Of a DNA stretch of 64,000 nt, positions 35,817 to 45,196 are shown piece after piece. Made by a program: the position numbers and the translations under genes. Under the pieces are notes generated by a model. It was not told where the DNA came from. It ran no database searches and saw only the letters and a list, made by a program, of their open reading frames with translations. The DNA lies in the NCBI GenBank assembly GCA_937884995.1, contig CAKZZL010000029.1:1-64000 (forward strand). Direction: 5' to 3'. Within the stretch, counting starts at the first letter, position 1. Every line of letters starts with the position of its first letter. Source of the stretch: an uncultured Clostridia bacterium (lineage in GTDB: Bacteria; Bacillota; Clostridia; Oscillospirales; Acutalibacteraceae).

Positions 35817-37220
35817 TTAAATATTATTATCAGATATCAGCTCTATATATGTCCTTCTTATCAAAAAGAGAGCAATTATAAAAGTAAGAATATCCGATAA
35901 AGGCATAGAATATAAAACACCGTCAAGACCAAAGAATATTGGTAAAATCAGAGCAAAACCTACGCCGAAAACTATCTCACGAATCATGGAAAGAGCAGTC
36001 GACTGCGCCGCTTTTCCCATTGCCTGAAGGAAGATAAAGCAGGCTTTGTTCACGCAGGCAAATATCATCATGCAAAGATAGATACGGAAGGCTTTGATTG
36101 CAAAATCAGTATAGTATGAGCTTTCATTTGCCGCACCGAAGATATTAATAAGTCCTTGAGGGAAAATTTCCACAATAAGCAATGCCGCAAGCCCGACAGC
36201 AGCTTCTGCCAAAAGAAGCTTTGTGAAAAGTTTCTTGACACGATTTCGCTTTCCGGCTCCCATGTTAAATCCAACAACCGGAATGCATCCGGCTGCCATG
36301 CCAACAACGATTGAAATAACGATTTGGAAGAATTTCATGACAATACCGACAACTGCCATTGGTATCTGCGCATATTCTTCCTGACCGAAAACGGGGTCAA
36401 GTGCGCCATATTTGCGAATCATATTGTTGATTGCAGCCATTGCCGCAACCAAAGAGATCTGCGACAGAAAACTGGTAATACCAAGCACAAGAGTTTTCCG
36501 GCAGATGCCCATTTCCATCTTAAAATCTGCTACACAGGGCTTTACCAGCTTCATGTGGATTATATAACTGATTGTCAGAAGAGCAGTCACTATCTGTCCG
36601 AGAACGGTAGCAACGGCCGCACCCATCATGCCCCATTTAAAAGCAAATATAAAAACAGGATCAAGCACGATGTTTATTATGGCACCGGCAAGTGTGGATG
36701 CCATAGCAAACCTGGGACTGCCGTCTGCTCTGATGATGGGATTCATAGCCTGACCGAACATATAGAACGGAATTCCAAGAGAGATATAAAAGAAATACTC
36801 TTTTGAGTGCCTGAAAGTTTCTGCATTGACTGTGCCTCCGAAGAGAGCAATGATTTGATTGCTGAAAATCAAATAGACTGCAGAAAGAATCAAGCTCGAG
36901 ACTATTACCATTATTATCGAATTGCCCACACTTTTTTTGGCTCTTTCGGTTTCTTTTTTGCCAAGGCTCAGGCTGACGAAAGCACAGCAGCCGTCACCGA
37001 TCATTACCGCAATTGCCAAAGCAATGACCGTAAGAGGGAAAACCACCGTGTTAGCAGCATTACCATAAGATCCGAGATAAGCTGCATTAGCGATAAAAAT
37101 CTGATCCACAATATTATATAAAGCACCGACTAAAAGAGATATAATACAGGGAATAGAATATTTCTTCATGAGTTTGCCGATTTTTTCTTCAGCTAAAAAT
37201 TGATTTTGTTTTTCTTCCAC
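35817..37220 (-). CDS. MATE-family efflux transporter
   Basis: 467 aa with twelve predicted helices. GTG start with GAAAGGAAC 9 nt upstream. Start KIGKLMKKYSIPCIISLLVG and AYNIVDQIFI-type helix 1 (GALYNIVDQIFIANAAYLGS) mark the clostridial MepA-like branch. Exports drugs or metabolites using Na+ or H+ gradients; substrate not predictable. The 150-nt leader contains a small overlapping reading frame and a terminator-like hairpin, so expression is probably regulated after initiation. Confidence 0.93.
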   Translation of the reverse strand: MEEKQNQFLAEEKIGKLMKKYSIPCIISLLVGALYNIVDQIFIANAAYLGSYGNAANTVVFPLTVIALAIAVMIGDGCCAFVSLSLGKKETERAKKSVGNSIIMVIVSSLILSAVYLIFSNQIIALFGGTVNAETFRHSKEYFFYISLGIPFYMFGQAMNPIIRADGSPRFAMASTLAGAIINIVLDPVFIFAFKWGMMGAAVATVLGQIVTALLTISYIIHMKLVKPCVADFKMEMGICRKTLVLGITSFLSQISLVAAMAAINNMIRKYGALDPVFGQEEYAQIPMAVVGIVMKFFQIVISIVVGMAAGCIPVVGFNMGAGKRNRVKKLFTKLLLAEAAVGLAALLIVEIFPQGLINIFGAANESSYYTDFAIKAFRIYLCMMIFACVNKACFIFLQAMGKAAQSTALSMIREIVFGVGFALILPIFFGLDGVLYSMPLSDILTFIIALFLIRRTYIELISDNNI

Positions 37221-37405
37221 AAAGATTAGTTCCTTTCATAAAAATAGCGTGTATCCATCAGCTGGTTTTACGCCAATGGCTACACGCGATTCAGTGTTAT
37301 ATTTTCGGATAATCACAAACGGAGAAGTATTTAAGACATAGCCGCCGTGATAGGTCCTTTCTTGATTTGCTTCGCTATTTTATCATATTTTTCAGTTGAA
37401 GACAA
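37221..37405 (-). promoter_or_regulatory. Promoter and structured leader with upstream ORF of the MATE gene
   Basis: Minus strand: TTGTCT (37405-37400), 17-bp spacer, TAAAAT (37382-37377). The leader holds a possible GTG-started 26-codon frame (37316-37236) encoding MIIRKYNTESRVAIGVKPAD then GYTLFL. Its stop TGA abuts the AAAGGA of the MATE gene. A hairpin GCGTGTA-GCCA / TGGA-TACACGC (37287-37247) followed by TATTTTTA lies inside that frame and resembles a terminator. No known riboswitch class was recognised. The upstream frame lacks a good ribosome site. Confidence 0.5.
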
Positions 37406-37514
37406 TTGTAAATCTTTCACAAATTTGCTTGTGCTCAAAAGCAGTTTTCGTAGTTATTTTTCAACTAAACACTTTCTCCTTTTGATTATATATCACTTAT
37501 CGATATATAAAATG

Positions 37515-38585
37515 CTATTTTCTGATGGTTCCGCCTCCTGCGATCCATCCATCCTTATATAGCACTACAGCCTGACCGGGAGTTGCTGCCCGTACAGGTT
37601 TATCAAAAATAACTTCTACATTGTCCTTATCGATATATTTTACTTTACAGGGAACTGAACTTTGTGAATAGCGTACTTTAGCAAGGTAGCTTTCTTCTTC
37701 CGAAAAAACTTCTTCTCCCATATAGCAGATAGTGTCAAAAGTAAGCCTGTCTTTGTATAAATCATCATCAGTACCCAGAGTGACATCCCCGGTTTTTAAG
37801 TCTATATCGCACACATAAACCCGTTTTCCTGCTGCTATGCCAAGTCCCTTTCTCTGACCTATCGTATAGTTGGCGGTTCCTTTGTGAGGACCCATAAGAT
37901 TACCGTTCATATCCACAAAATTTCCCTGCGTTCCGAGAGTACCTCTTTCTTTTAAGACAAATGAAGCATAATCCCCGTCAGGAATAAAGCAAATATCCTG
38001 ACTGTCCCTTTTACCTGCTACGGGCAGTCCCGCTTTTTTTGCTATTTCACGTATTTGGGGCTTTTGATAGGCACCCACGGGCATAAGCGTGTGGGCCAGT
38101 TGATCCTGTGTCAGATTATATAGAACATAAGTCTGGTCTTTTTCGGGAGTTGCTGATTTGCTTATTGTATATCTTCCCGAGGGAAGCTGTATAACCCCTG
38201 CATAATGACCTGTAGCGATGTAATCGGCGCCCAGCTTTTTACAACGCTCCAGAAATGCTCCCCACTTAATCAATTGGTTACAATAAATGCAGGGATTGGG
38301 GGTTCTTCCTTTCAAATATTCACCGGTAAAGCGGTCAATGACCTCTTTTTCAAATTCTTCCCGGAAATTCATTACATAATATGGGATTCCAAGACATTCA
38401 GCTACAGCTCTTGCATCCTCAACAGCAGAGGCGCCGCAGCAGCTGCCTTCTCTTTCAATGCTGCATTCCTCAGGCTGCCAAATCTGCATAGTAGCGCCTA
38501 TAACTTCATATCCCTGCTCTTTAAGCAGGAGAGCGCAAACGGAGGAATCCACTCCGCCGGACATGCCAACTACTACTTTTTTCAT
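37515..38585 (-). CDS. mnmA: tRNA-specific 2-thiouridylase MnmA
   Basis: 356 aa. Adds sulfur to U34 of tRNA-Lys, -Glu and -Gln. N-type ATP-pyrophosphatase loop GMSGGVDSSVCALLL at the start, CNQLIKWG with a catalytic Cys, GHYAGV, the SQDICFIPDGDY segment with the second Cys, and GQRKGLGIAAGK. Full length. Start ATG overlaps the stop of the cysteine desulfurase gene by 4 bp, so the sulfur donor and the thiolase-like enzyme are made together. Confidence 0.96.
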   Translation of the reverse strand: MKKVVVGMSGGVDSSVCALLLKEQGYEVIGATMQIWQPEECSIEREGSCCGASAVEDARAVAECLGIPYYVMNFREEFEKEVIDRFTGEYLKGRTPNPCIYCNQLIKWGAFLERCKKLGADYIATGHYAGVIQLPSGRYTISKSATPEKDQTYVLYNLTQDQLAHTLMPVGAYQKPQIREIAKKAGLPVAGKRDSQDICFIPDGDYASFVLKERGTLGTQGNFVDMNGNLMGPHKGTANYTIGQRKGLGIAAGKRVYVCDIDLKTGDVTLGTDDDLYKDRLTFDTICYMGEEVFSEEESYLAKVRYSQSSVPCKVKYIDKDNVEVIFDKPVRAATPGQAVVLYKDGWIAGGGTIRK

Positions 38586-39721
38586 CGGTGTTCCTCTTTT
38601 TCAATAAAAATTTCCTTCAACAGTTTTACTGTTTTCTCTATATTTTCGTCCGTGTTTTCTCTGCCCAGACTGAAACGTATTGTTCTTTTTGCTTCTTCGT
38701 TTGTGAGCCCCGCAGACAAAAGCACATGTGATGCTTCTATTGCTCCTGCACTGCAGGCACTCCCTGCTGATGCGCATATTCCGTTGCTGTCAAGCAATAT
38801 AAGAAGGGGTTCGGCTTCAATTCCGGGGAAGGTCAGGTTAATTATTCCGGGAAGGCGGGCAGATGCTCCGCTGTTTATTTTAATTTTTGGGATATTGTTA
38901 ATCAGAGCTTCCTCAAATTTATCTCTCAGTGCTGATTCCCTTTTAGCATCTTCTTCCATTCTATTGCTTGCTATTTCGACTGCCTTGGCAAATCCTATAA
39001 TTGAAGAAACATTTTCAGTTCCCGGACGCAGCCCTTTTTCCTGTCTTCCTCCAAAGAGCATGGACCCGAATTTGATGCCGGGATTTATGTACAGAAGACC
39101 TATTCCCTTGGGACCATATAATTTATGAGCACTGGCGCTGAGAAGATCAATCCGGCATTTTTCAACATTAATCGGTATATGGCCAAAAGTTTGAACTGCA
39201 TCTGTATGGAAGAGAACTCCTCTTTCCGCAGTAATTTCACCGATTTCTTCCAACGGCTCTATTGTGCCCAGCTCGTTATTTGCATGCATAATTGAAACAA
39301 GAACGGTATCATCGCGAATTACTTTTTTTAGGTCTTCTGCAGAGATGCTGCCATATTTATCAACCGGCAGTTTTGTAACTTCAAAGCCCTTTGTCTCCAG
39401 ATATCTCATAGTGTTGCGCACAGCAGGATGTTCAACTGATGATGTGATTATATGCCTACCCTTTGCGGAATTTGCCTCAACGGCGCTGCGTATTGCCCAG
39501 TTATCTGATTCTGTCCCGCCGCTTGTAAAATAGATTCCTGCAGGATTTACATTTAAGAATCCTGCTATTTTCCGCCTTGCTTCATCAATCTTCATCCTGA
39601 CCCTGACAGCAGGCTGGTAAAATGCAGACGGGTTCATATATAATTCAGTTTGCCATTTAGTCATTTCTTCGGCTACAGCAGGATCAGTTCTTGTCGTAGC
39701 TGCATGATCAAGGTATATCAT
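38582..39721 (-). CDS. Cysteine desulfurase (NifS/IscS-like)
   Basis: 379 aa PLP enzyme converting cysteine to alanine and an enzyme-bound persulfide. Landmarks: MIYLDHAATTRTDPAV, FTSGGTESDNWAI, SSVEHPAVRNTM, DAVQTFGHI, the PLP-lysine in SASAHKLYGPKGIG, and the persulfide Cys in ASAGSACSAGAIEAS. Coupled by a 4-bp overlap to mnmA, which uses the sulfur for tRNA thiolation. The conserved Cys loop is of the short (group II NifS-like) context. No iscU or tusA is adjacent. Confidence 0.95.
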   Translation of the reverse strand: MIYLDHAATTRTDPAVAEEMTKWQTELYMNPSAFYQPAVRVRMKIDEARRKIAGFLNVNPAGIYFTSGGTESDNWAIRSAVEANSAKGRHIITSSVEHPAVRNTMRYLETKGFEVTKLPVDKYGSISAEDLKKVIRDDTVLVSIMHANNELGTIEPLEEIGEITAERGVLFHTDAVQTFGHIPINVEKCRIDLLSASAHKLYGPKGIGLLYINPGIKFGSMLFGGRQEKGLRPGTENVSSIIGFAKAVEIASNRMEEDAKRESALRDKFEEALINNIPKIKINSGASARLPGIINLTFPGIEAEPLLILLDSNGICASAGSACSAGAIEASHVLLSAGLTNEEAKRTIRFSLGRENTDENIEKTVKLLKEIFIEKEEHR

Positions 39722-39764
39722 TTTCTATCCTCTTGTTTTATATAGCATATTCTGTGTATTTCCG

Positions 39765-39887
39765 TTATATCCTTACTTTTTCGTACTTGCCGAGAAGCAG
39801 AATTTCAGTTCTTTGCTTGTGCTTCAGTTGTTCCCCGTATGTCAGGTTTAAGAGCTGACAGCCGCCGCATTTTTTGCATAAGGACAT
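39765..39887 (-). CDS. 40-aa CxxCGGCQL mini-protein, RlmD/RumA-like N-terminal fragment
   Basis: Minus-strand frame with ATG at 39887: MSLCKKCGGCQLLNLTYGEQ, then LKHKQRTEILLLGKYEKVRI. The C-x2-C-G-G-C-Q-L ... Y-x-x-Q-L-x-x-K pattern is the Fe-S cluster segment of TrmA/RlmD-type (uracil-5-)-methyltransferases, yet nothing of the catalytic domain follows. The frame ends in a stop. The ribosome site is poor (AAAAGAA). Either a decayed methyltransferase or a real small Cys protein beside a cysteine desulfurase. Confidence 0.45.
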   Translation of the reverse strand: MSLCKKCGGCQLLNLTYGEQLKHKQRTEILLLGKYEKVRI

Positions 39888-39900
39888 TTCTTTTCTGACA

Positions 39901-40224
39901 TCAGTCCACTCTTCTGCCGTTTTTAATGGGTACGGTACCGAGCATAGGCAGCTTTATATATCCCTCGAATCTGTCTTTCTTTTCTCCTGTAAACTTAACG
40001 GATATTTCCGCATGTATACCACCCATAACTTTGATAGTAGCTTTACCTGAGAGAGAGTCTTCTCCCTCGACAATGTCATAAACGGAAAACTTGGGCAGTT
40101 TCTTCATGCCCTCAATCTCAACATCGAAAGCATATTCTCCGCCTTTGTCATAAATATCAACGGTTGCGCTGCCACTCATAACAGGGGTGTCAACCTCGCC
40201 TTTCCATTTGCCTAAACCAATCAT
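39901..40224 (-). CDS. Hypothetical small beta-rich protein
   Basis: 107 aa; family not recognised. ATG with CGGAG upstream on the minus strand. No signal peptide and no membrane segment. Alternating strand-like sequence (GKWKGEVDTPVMSGSATVDI, then KATIKVMGGIHAEISVKFTG) suggests a lipocalin- or SRPBCC-like small beta protein, but this is only shape. It ends 14 bp before the Cys mini-protein and may share its transcript with the cysteine desulfurase-mnmA unit. Confidence 0.55.
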   Translation of the reverse strand: MIGLGKWKGEVDTPVMSGSATVDIYDKGGEYAFDVEIEGMKKLPKFSVYDIVEGEDSLSGKATIKVMGGIHAEISVKFTGEKKDRFEGYIKLPMLGTVPIKNGRRVD

Positions 40225-40361
40225 AATTTAACTCCGCAACTAATAAATCTTATTTGAATTTTATCATTATTTATGCACAAAGTAAAGGCAGAGAGAGGCG
40301 TCTTTCGTTGACAAAGGTGTGTTTTTAGAGTAAAATATCTTTGCGTCGGAGGTGACATAAA

Positions 40362-42248
40362 GTGAACAAATTTTTCGGCGAAAGAAAACTCCAAAACATT
40401 TTATTCCTGTTAGCTGATATAGTTATAATTAATGGGTCATATTTTTTCTGCGTCTTTTTGCATGAAATTTTTTCGCTGACAAGACAGGAAGTCCAGTGGC
40501 TGTTCATAGGTACTCCCATTGCAACATTGATATATATATCCCTTTTCGCAACCCGCAAGTTATATCAGAACATGTGGAAATACATGGGCTTTTATGAAGT
40601 TGTAAATGTAGTATTTTGTGCAAGCTTAGGCACAGTCTTGACGTGGGCATTTCAAAAGTATGTTCTTGAAATGCTGATAATTAAAAACAGAGAAATATAT
40701 CATCATCCTCAGTTTGCGGTATATATAGATGCGCTAATGATTATCACATTCCTTTGTGTTGGCTTCAGAACCGCATATACGCTTTTCAGAGCCTTTCGTT
40801 CTGACAGCAAAAGACGAAGGGGAGAAGCCAATAAGAGAATCATGATTATAGGGGCCGGAGATATGGGCTCTGCAATCTTACATGAAATGAGCCTGTCGGG
40901 ATTTAAATTCGGAGCTCCGGTTGTAATTGTTGATGATGACGAGGCCAAGATCGGCTCATATATCCGCGGTGTTAAAGTCGGTGGCACAATTGAACAAATG
41001 CCTGCGCTTGTAAAAAAATATGATATCAATGAAATCATATTTTGCATACCATCCGCAGATGCTGCAAGAAAGAGAGAAATTCTTGAGATTGCGGTTAAGA
41101 CGGGATGCAACCTGAAAACCGCTCCTAACATAGATGAGCTTACCGGAATTAATGATAAAATATCTGAGAGAATACGTAAAGTTGACGTTATTGACCTGCT
41201 CTCACGACCCGAAATAAAGCTCGATACCGAAGTTTGTAAATATCTTACCGGCCAGACCGTCCTCGTAACAGGCGGCGGCGGATCCATAGGATCAGAACTT
41301 TGCAGACAGATTGCAAGATATGCTCCGGAAAGAATAGTTGTCTTTGATATCTATGAAAATAATGCATTTACACTGAAACTGCAAATGGACAGAAGATATC
41401 ACGGAGCACCTCAGATAGATATACGCATAGGTTCTGTAAGAGATATAGAACGACTCAGAGAAGTTTTTGAAGAATTTCATCCTTCTTCCGTCTTCCATGC
41501 AGCAGCTCATAAGCATGTGCCGATTATGGAAGATAATCCTTATGAGGCGGTCAAGAATAACGTGTTGGGCACATACAATACGGCGAAATGCGCAGATGAA
41601 TATGGAGTTAAGAACTTTATATTGCTCTCAACGGACAAGGCAGTAAATCCCACGAATGTCATGGGTGCCACAAAGAGAGTTGCGGAACTTACGATTCAGC
41701 ATTTCAGCAAGATATCAAAAGGCACGAAATTTGCTGCAGTAAGATTTGGCAATGTCTTGGGCTCAAACGGCAGTGTTATCCCGATATTCAAAGAGCAGCT
41801 TGAGCATGGCGGTCCGATAACAGTTACGCATCCGGATATAACCAGATACTTTATGACGATACCGGAAGCATCCCAATTAGTTGTCCAGGCAGGAGGCCTT
41901 GCAAAAGGCGGAGAAATATTTGTCCTTGATATGGGAGAGCCCGTAAGGATAATCGATCTGGCAGAAAACCTTATACGGCTTTCAGGCTTTGAACCATATA
42001 AGGATATAGAAATCCAGTTCACCGGACTAAGACCGGGAGAAAAACTTTATGAAGAGCTCTCTCTCGAGGAAGAACTGGATGGACGCAGGAAAACACAAAA
42101 TGATAAAATCTTCGTAACTGCACCGCTTCGTATAGATGATGAAAGTTTGGAAAGAGAAATAAACTCAATTCCACAACTTAAACCTGAAGAGTGCAGAGAG
42201 TTCCTTAAGCGCCTGGTTCCAAATTGCAATTTCAGGAAAATGAATTAG
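40362..42248 (+). CDS. Membrane-bound nucleotide-sugar 4,6-dehydratase (CapD/PglF/WbpM type)
   Basis: 628 aa, GTG start with GGAGGTGA upstream. Residues 1-130 hold four membrane helices. Residues about 145-290 form a CoA-binding-like Rossmann domain (IMIIGAGDMGSAIL). The C-terminal SDR domain has VTGGGGSIGSELCRQIARYA, FHAAAHKHVPIMEDNP, LLSTDKAVNPTNVMGATKR (the M-x-x-x-K variant of the SDR Tyr-Lys pair) and RFGNVLGSNGSVIPIF. Members convert UDP-GlcNAc to the 4-keto-6-deoxy sugar for bacillosamine or QuiNAc in glycans and exopolysaccharide. It may supply the polysaccharide controlled by the tyrosine kinase at 57 kb; the link is inferred. Confidence 0.92.
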   Translation: MNKFFGERKLQNILFLLADIVIINGSYFFCVFLHEIFSLTRQEVQWLFIGTPIATLIYISLFATRKLYQNMWKYMGFYEVVNVVFCASLGTVLTWAFQKYVLEMLIIKNREIYHHPQFAVYIDALMIITFLCVGFRTAYTLFRAFRSDSKRRRGEANKRIMIIGAGDMGSAILHEMSLSGFKFGAPVVIVDDDEAKIGSYIRGVKVGGTIEQMPALVKKYDINEIIFCIPSADAARKREILEIAVKTGCNLKTAPNIDELTGINDKISERIRKVDVIDLLSRPEIKLDTEVCKYLTGQTVLVTGGGGSIGSELCRQIARYAPERIVVFDIYENNAFTLKLQMDRRYHGAPQIDIRIGSVRDIERLREVFEEFHPSSVFHAAAHKHVPIMEDNPYEAVKNNVLGTYNTAKCADEYGVKNFILLSTDKAVNPTNVMGATKRVAELTIQHFSKISKGTKFAAVRFGNVLGSNGSVIPIFKEQLEHGGPITVTHPDITRYFMTIPEASQLVVQAGGLAKGGEIFVLDMGEPVRIIDLAENLIRLSGFEPYKDIEIQFTGLRPGEKLYEELSLEEELDGRRKTQNDKIFVTAPLRIDDESLEREINSIPQLKPEECREFLKRLVPNCNFRKMN

Positions 42249-42257
42249 TAAAAAGAG

Positions 42258-42296
42258 TCTTCTCAGTCTATATAAACGGGCTGAGAAGATTTTTGT
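42258..42296 (+). terminator. Terminator after the 4,6-dehydratase gene
   Basis: Stem TCTTCTCAG / CTGAGAAGA, 14-nt loop, tail TTTTTGTTTTC. The remaining 185 bp up to rpe hold a second hairpin near 42340-42375 and a weak promoter (TTGTAA 42425, TAAAAT 42448). Confidence 0.85.
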
Positions 42297-42482
42297 TTTC
42301 CTTGTGAGGACAATGTTTTAGGGAGCCATATAAAGCTGTTGCCTTTGCATGCGATTAAGCAGGCAATCATTGTAATATCGTGGCTTTTATCGTATAATCA
42401 CAATGATATGTTCATGGCTTTTTGTTGTAATATATCATAATATATGCTAAAATAAGTTAGTTATCTTTAGGGGGAAATGGCA

Positions 42483-43151
42483 ATGATTAAAATATCACCT
42501 TCCATACTTTCATGTGATTACGGAATAATGGCGCAAGAGCTGAAATGTATGGAAGATTGCGGTGTTGAACTTATGCATATTGATGTCATGGACGGACACT
42601 TTGTTCCAAACATTACACTGGGTGCTCCGGTAGTTAAGTGCATAAAGAAATATACAACTGTCCCCTTTGATGTTCACCTTATGATCAGCAATCCCATTGA
42701 ATACATTGAGGATTTTTCCAAGGCAGGCGCTGATTTAATCAGTTTTCATATTGAAAGTGATTCCCCGGTTAAAGAAACTATCCAAAAGATAAAAGAAAAC
42801 GGAGTAAAAGCAGCAATAGCAATAAAACCCGGAACACCGGCATCGCTTTTGATGCCTTATCTTGATGAGCTCTCAATGGTTCTTGTCATGACAGTTGAGC
42901 CCGGATTCGGAGGACAGTCCTTTATGTGTGACATGATGGATAAAGTCAGAGAAATCAGAGAAGAGATAAGAAAACGATGCCTTGATATAGATATTGAGGT
43001 GGACGGAGGAATCAATGCGGAGACGATAGAGATTGCAGCAAAAGCCGGAGCAAATGTCTTTGTGTCGGGCAGTGCAATCTTCTCCAGTGATGACAGGAAA
43101 GCCACTGTAGCGCAATACAAGGAAAGAGCGGAAAGAAATTTCTGTAAGTAG
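42483..43151 (+). CDS. rpe: Ribulose-phosphate 3-epimerase
   Basis: 222 aa. Interconverts ribulose-5-P and xylulose-5-P. TIM-barrel landmarks: IKISPSILSCDYG, MHIDVMDGHFVPNITLG, DVHLMI, MTVEPGFGGQSF and EVDGGINAETI. ATG 42483 is preferred because AGGGGG sits 8 nt before it; ATG 42477 is too close to that site. Upstream of, and 10 bp from, the RnfD-like gene. Confidence 0.95.
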   Translation: MIKISPSILSCDYGIMAQELKCMEDCGVELMHIDVMDGHFVPNITLGAPVVKCIKKYTTVPFDVHLMISNPIEYIEDFSKAGADLISFHIESDSPVKETIQKIKENGVKAAIAIKPGTPASLLMPYLDELSMVLVMTVEPGFGGQSFMCDMMDKVREIREEIRKRCLDIDIEVDGGINAETIEIAAKAGANVFVSGSAIFSSDDRKATVAQYKERAERNFCK

Positions 43152-43161
43152 GAGATATATT

Positions 43162-44259
43162 TTGGCAGAGTTTGATAAAATCCAAAAGCCGAAGGCATAT
43201 ATTGAAACAAAAGGCATAATGGTAGACTATATCATTATGCTTTTGGCAGTGTGCGCCAATGCCGTATATAACTATAGGATGAAGGCAGCTCTATTGATTG
43301 CAATCAGTGCCGCTACCTGCGTTATATCCAAATTTGTCTGCGAAAAGATCTTTGCCAGCGACTATCCGAAGAGGGATCTGTCCGCACTGGTTACAGGTCT
43401 GATGATAGCATTGCTTCTGCCGATAAATGCGACATGGTATATGGCCGTTATAAGTGCGGGATTTGCAATCTTCGTCTGTTATCTGCCTTTCGGAACTGCA
43501 AGGAATACACCTTTTGTGCCTGCTGCCGTAACAGCGTGCTTTTTGTCAATATGCTGGAAAGAAAGGATGTTCTCGTATCCTGAGCCGATATATGATTCAT
43601 ATTTTGAAACGCATGAAAGCGGACAATCCATTTCTCAGATGCTTACGCAAAAGATATCAATAGGAACAAATTCGTTAAAAATATTCGAAGTCCTTACAGG
43701 ACAGATACCTTCTGCAATCGGTGCAGGCTGCAGCCTTATTCTTATAGGAGTCCTTTTGTATCTTACGATCAGAAGACCTAAAAACAGCATAGCGGCATGG
43801 ACATATATACTTGCTGTCGCAATTATGGCTTTGCTGTTTCCGAGAATTGCATCTGACAGAATAGCTTCCCTTGTTATGGAGTTATGCGGAGGCTGGATTC
43901 TTTTTGCAGCTGTATTTTTTATGACATACCCATCTGTACAGCCAACAAGGACTTTTTCCAAGGTGCTTTGGGGATTTGCGGGTGGCGTAATTTGCATGGC
44001 ACTGCGATATACAAGCAGTGCACAGGAAGCTACTATTTTCGGCATAATTATAATTGAGGCTCTTTCAAGCATGTTTGATGCATTGCCACTGCTCGGGTTT
44101 GAAAAGAAGGCCATAGTAAATGCAAGCGAAAATGAAACAGAAAGCGAAAAAGAGACAATAGTGCCCAAGGAGATATTGGATGAAATTCCGGATGCTCCCG
44201 TTGAGGATGATACAGAAGCATCATCTGAGGAGTCGGGAGGTGCGGAAAGTGAAGAATAA
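43162..44259 (+). CDS. RnfD/NqrB-like membrane protein with degenerate flavin site
   Basis: 365 aa, TTG start with TAGGAG 8 nt upstream. Eight to ten helices. It aligns with RnfD over RDLSALVTGLMIALLLPINA then TWYMAVISAGFAIFV, and RNTPFVPAAVTACF, matching the NPFNPA region. RnfD carries FMN covalently on Thr in a D-x-x-S-(G/Q)-A-T motif. The best match here is QKISIGT (T169): the Thr stays, but D is Q163 and A is G168, so ApbE-type flavinylation is doubtful. A C-terminal acidic tail (after residue 315) is unusual. It starts a D-E-A trio with no rnfC, rnfG or rnfB in the window. Confidence 0.8.
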   Translation: MAEFDKIQKPKAYIETKGIMVDYIIMLLAVCANAVYNYRMKAALLIAISAATCVISKFVCEKIFASDYPKRDLSALVTGLMIALLLPINATWYMAVISAGFAIFVCYLPFGTARNTPFVPAAVTACFLSICWKERMFSYPEPIYDSYFETHESGQSISQMLTQKISIGTNSLKIFEVLTGQIPSAIGAGCSLILIGVLLYLTIRRPKNSIAAWTYILAVAIMALLFPRIASDRIASLVMELCGGWILFAAVFFMTYPSVQPTRTFSKVLWGFAGGVICMALRYTSSAQEATIFGIIIIEALSSMFDALPLLGFEKKAIVNASENETESEKETIVPKEILDEIPDAPVEDDTEASSEESGGAESEE

Positions 44260-45196
44260 AGCGACAAATCAAAACATACGAAGAAATGCAATTACGATTA
44301 ACCCACTGCTTTTAGAAGCAGTAGGACTTTGCCCCGTTGTCGCAATTGCGACAACTCTTAAATCTTCTGCAATCCTGGCAGTCATTACATTGATTCAACT
44401 CATTGTATCTGAACTTTTTACTTCCCTTTTCCTTAAAAAAATAAGAAGATATTGGCGTGTACCCATATACTTTATCTTGGGAATTGTTGTGGTATTCCCA
44501 TTTGCTTTGATTATTTACAAGAGCAATGCAGAAATATATAACCAGTTCGGCATATTCCTGCCGCTTATGGCAATTAATTCTCTGATAGCTCTTCATTGTG
44601 AGAGAGTTGCAGTAAAAAATAATCCGCGAGACAGCTTCAATGATGCTCTTTTCGTAGGACTCGGATACGGCGTTATAGCGATAGTTGTCGGGATAATACG
44701 TGAAGTTCTCGGCAACGGCAGTTTCGCGGGAATAGAACTTAAGATGCCTCTTAAGTTCTCTACTATGCTATTACCTTTCGGAGGTATTATGCTGCTGGGA
44801 TTTATGGCAGCAGGACTTAAAACTATAATATATAAATACTTCCCGAATGAGAATCCCGACAAAGGATTTGATACATCCGAGATACATCGTTCACTCAGAG
44901 GCTCCATAAGAGAAATGATGGCAGACGATTTTGAAATTGAAAACGGTGAAGACATAAGTCTTGCAGAACAGATTAAAGAAAAAGAAGTTAAAGTAAAAGA
45001 AAAGAAAGAGAAGAAAAAAGAAACAAAAAAGAAGAAAAGACAAGAAAAAGAAATCCCTTCCACACGTACCAGACCTGTCGAGGATCGGACTTATCTGGAC
45101 GATTTCTTCGATATGCTTGAAGAACTTGAAAACACGAAAACAGAGACAAAAGAAAATGCGGATATGCAGGAACACGGAAAGGAAGGTGATGACTAA
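44249..45196 (+). CDS. RnfE/NqrD-like membrane protein with charged C-terminal tail
   Basis: 315 aa. GTG 44249 has GGGAGG 8 nt upstream; longer starts read through rnfD-like coding sequence. Residues 15-200 align with RnfE: NPLLLEAVGLCPVVAIATT keeps the first cluster Cys (C28), but the second, in T-N-C-(I/L), is Ser here (INSLIAL, S111). REVLGNGSFAGIE matches the conserved RE-I-I-G-N-G-(S/T) loop. Residues about 225-275 form a Lys/Glu-rich tail absent from standard RnfE. It overlaps rnfD-like by 11 bp and rnfA-like by 1 bp. Confidence 0.8.
   Translation: MKNKATNQNIRRNAITINPLLLEAVGLCPVVAIATTLKSSAILAVITLIQLIVSELFTSLFLKKIRRYWRVPIYFILGIVVVFPFALIIYKSNAEIYNQFGIFLPLMAINSLIALHCERVAVKNNPRDSFNDALFVGLGYGVIAIVVGIIREVLGNGSFAGIELKMPLKFSTMLLPFGGIMLLGFMAAGLKTIIYKYFPNENPDKGFDTSEIHRSLRGSIREMMADDFEIENGEDISLAEQIKEKEVKVKEKKEKKKETKKKKRQEKEIPSTRTRPVEDRTYLDDFFDMLEELENTKTETKENADMQEHGKEGDD

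Noticed and set aside
40362..42248. Full glycan locus around the 4,6-dehydratase
   Set aside because: Neighbours are rpe and a minus-strand hypothetical gene; no glycosyltransferase or flippase is adjacent.
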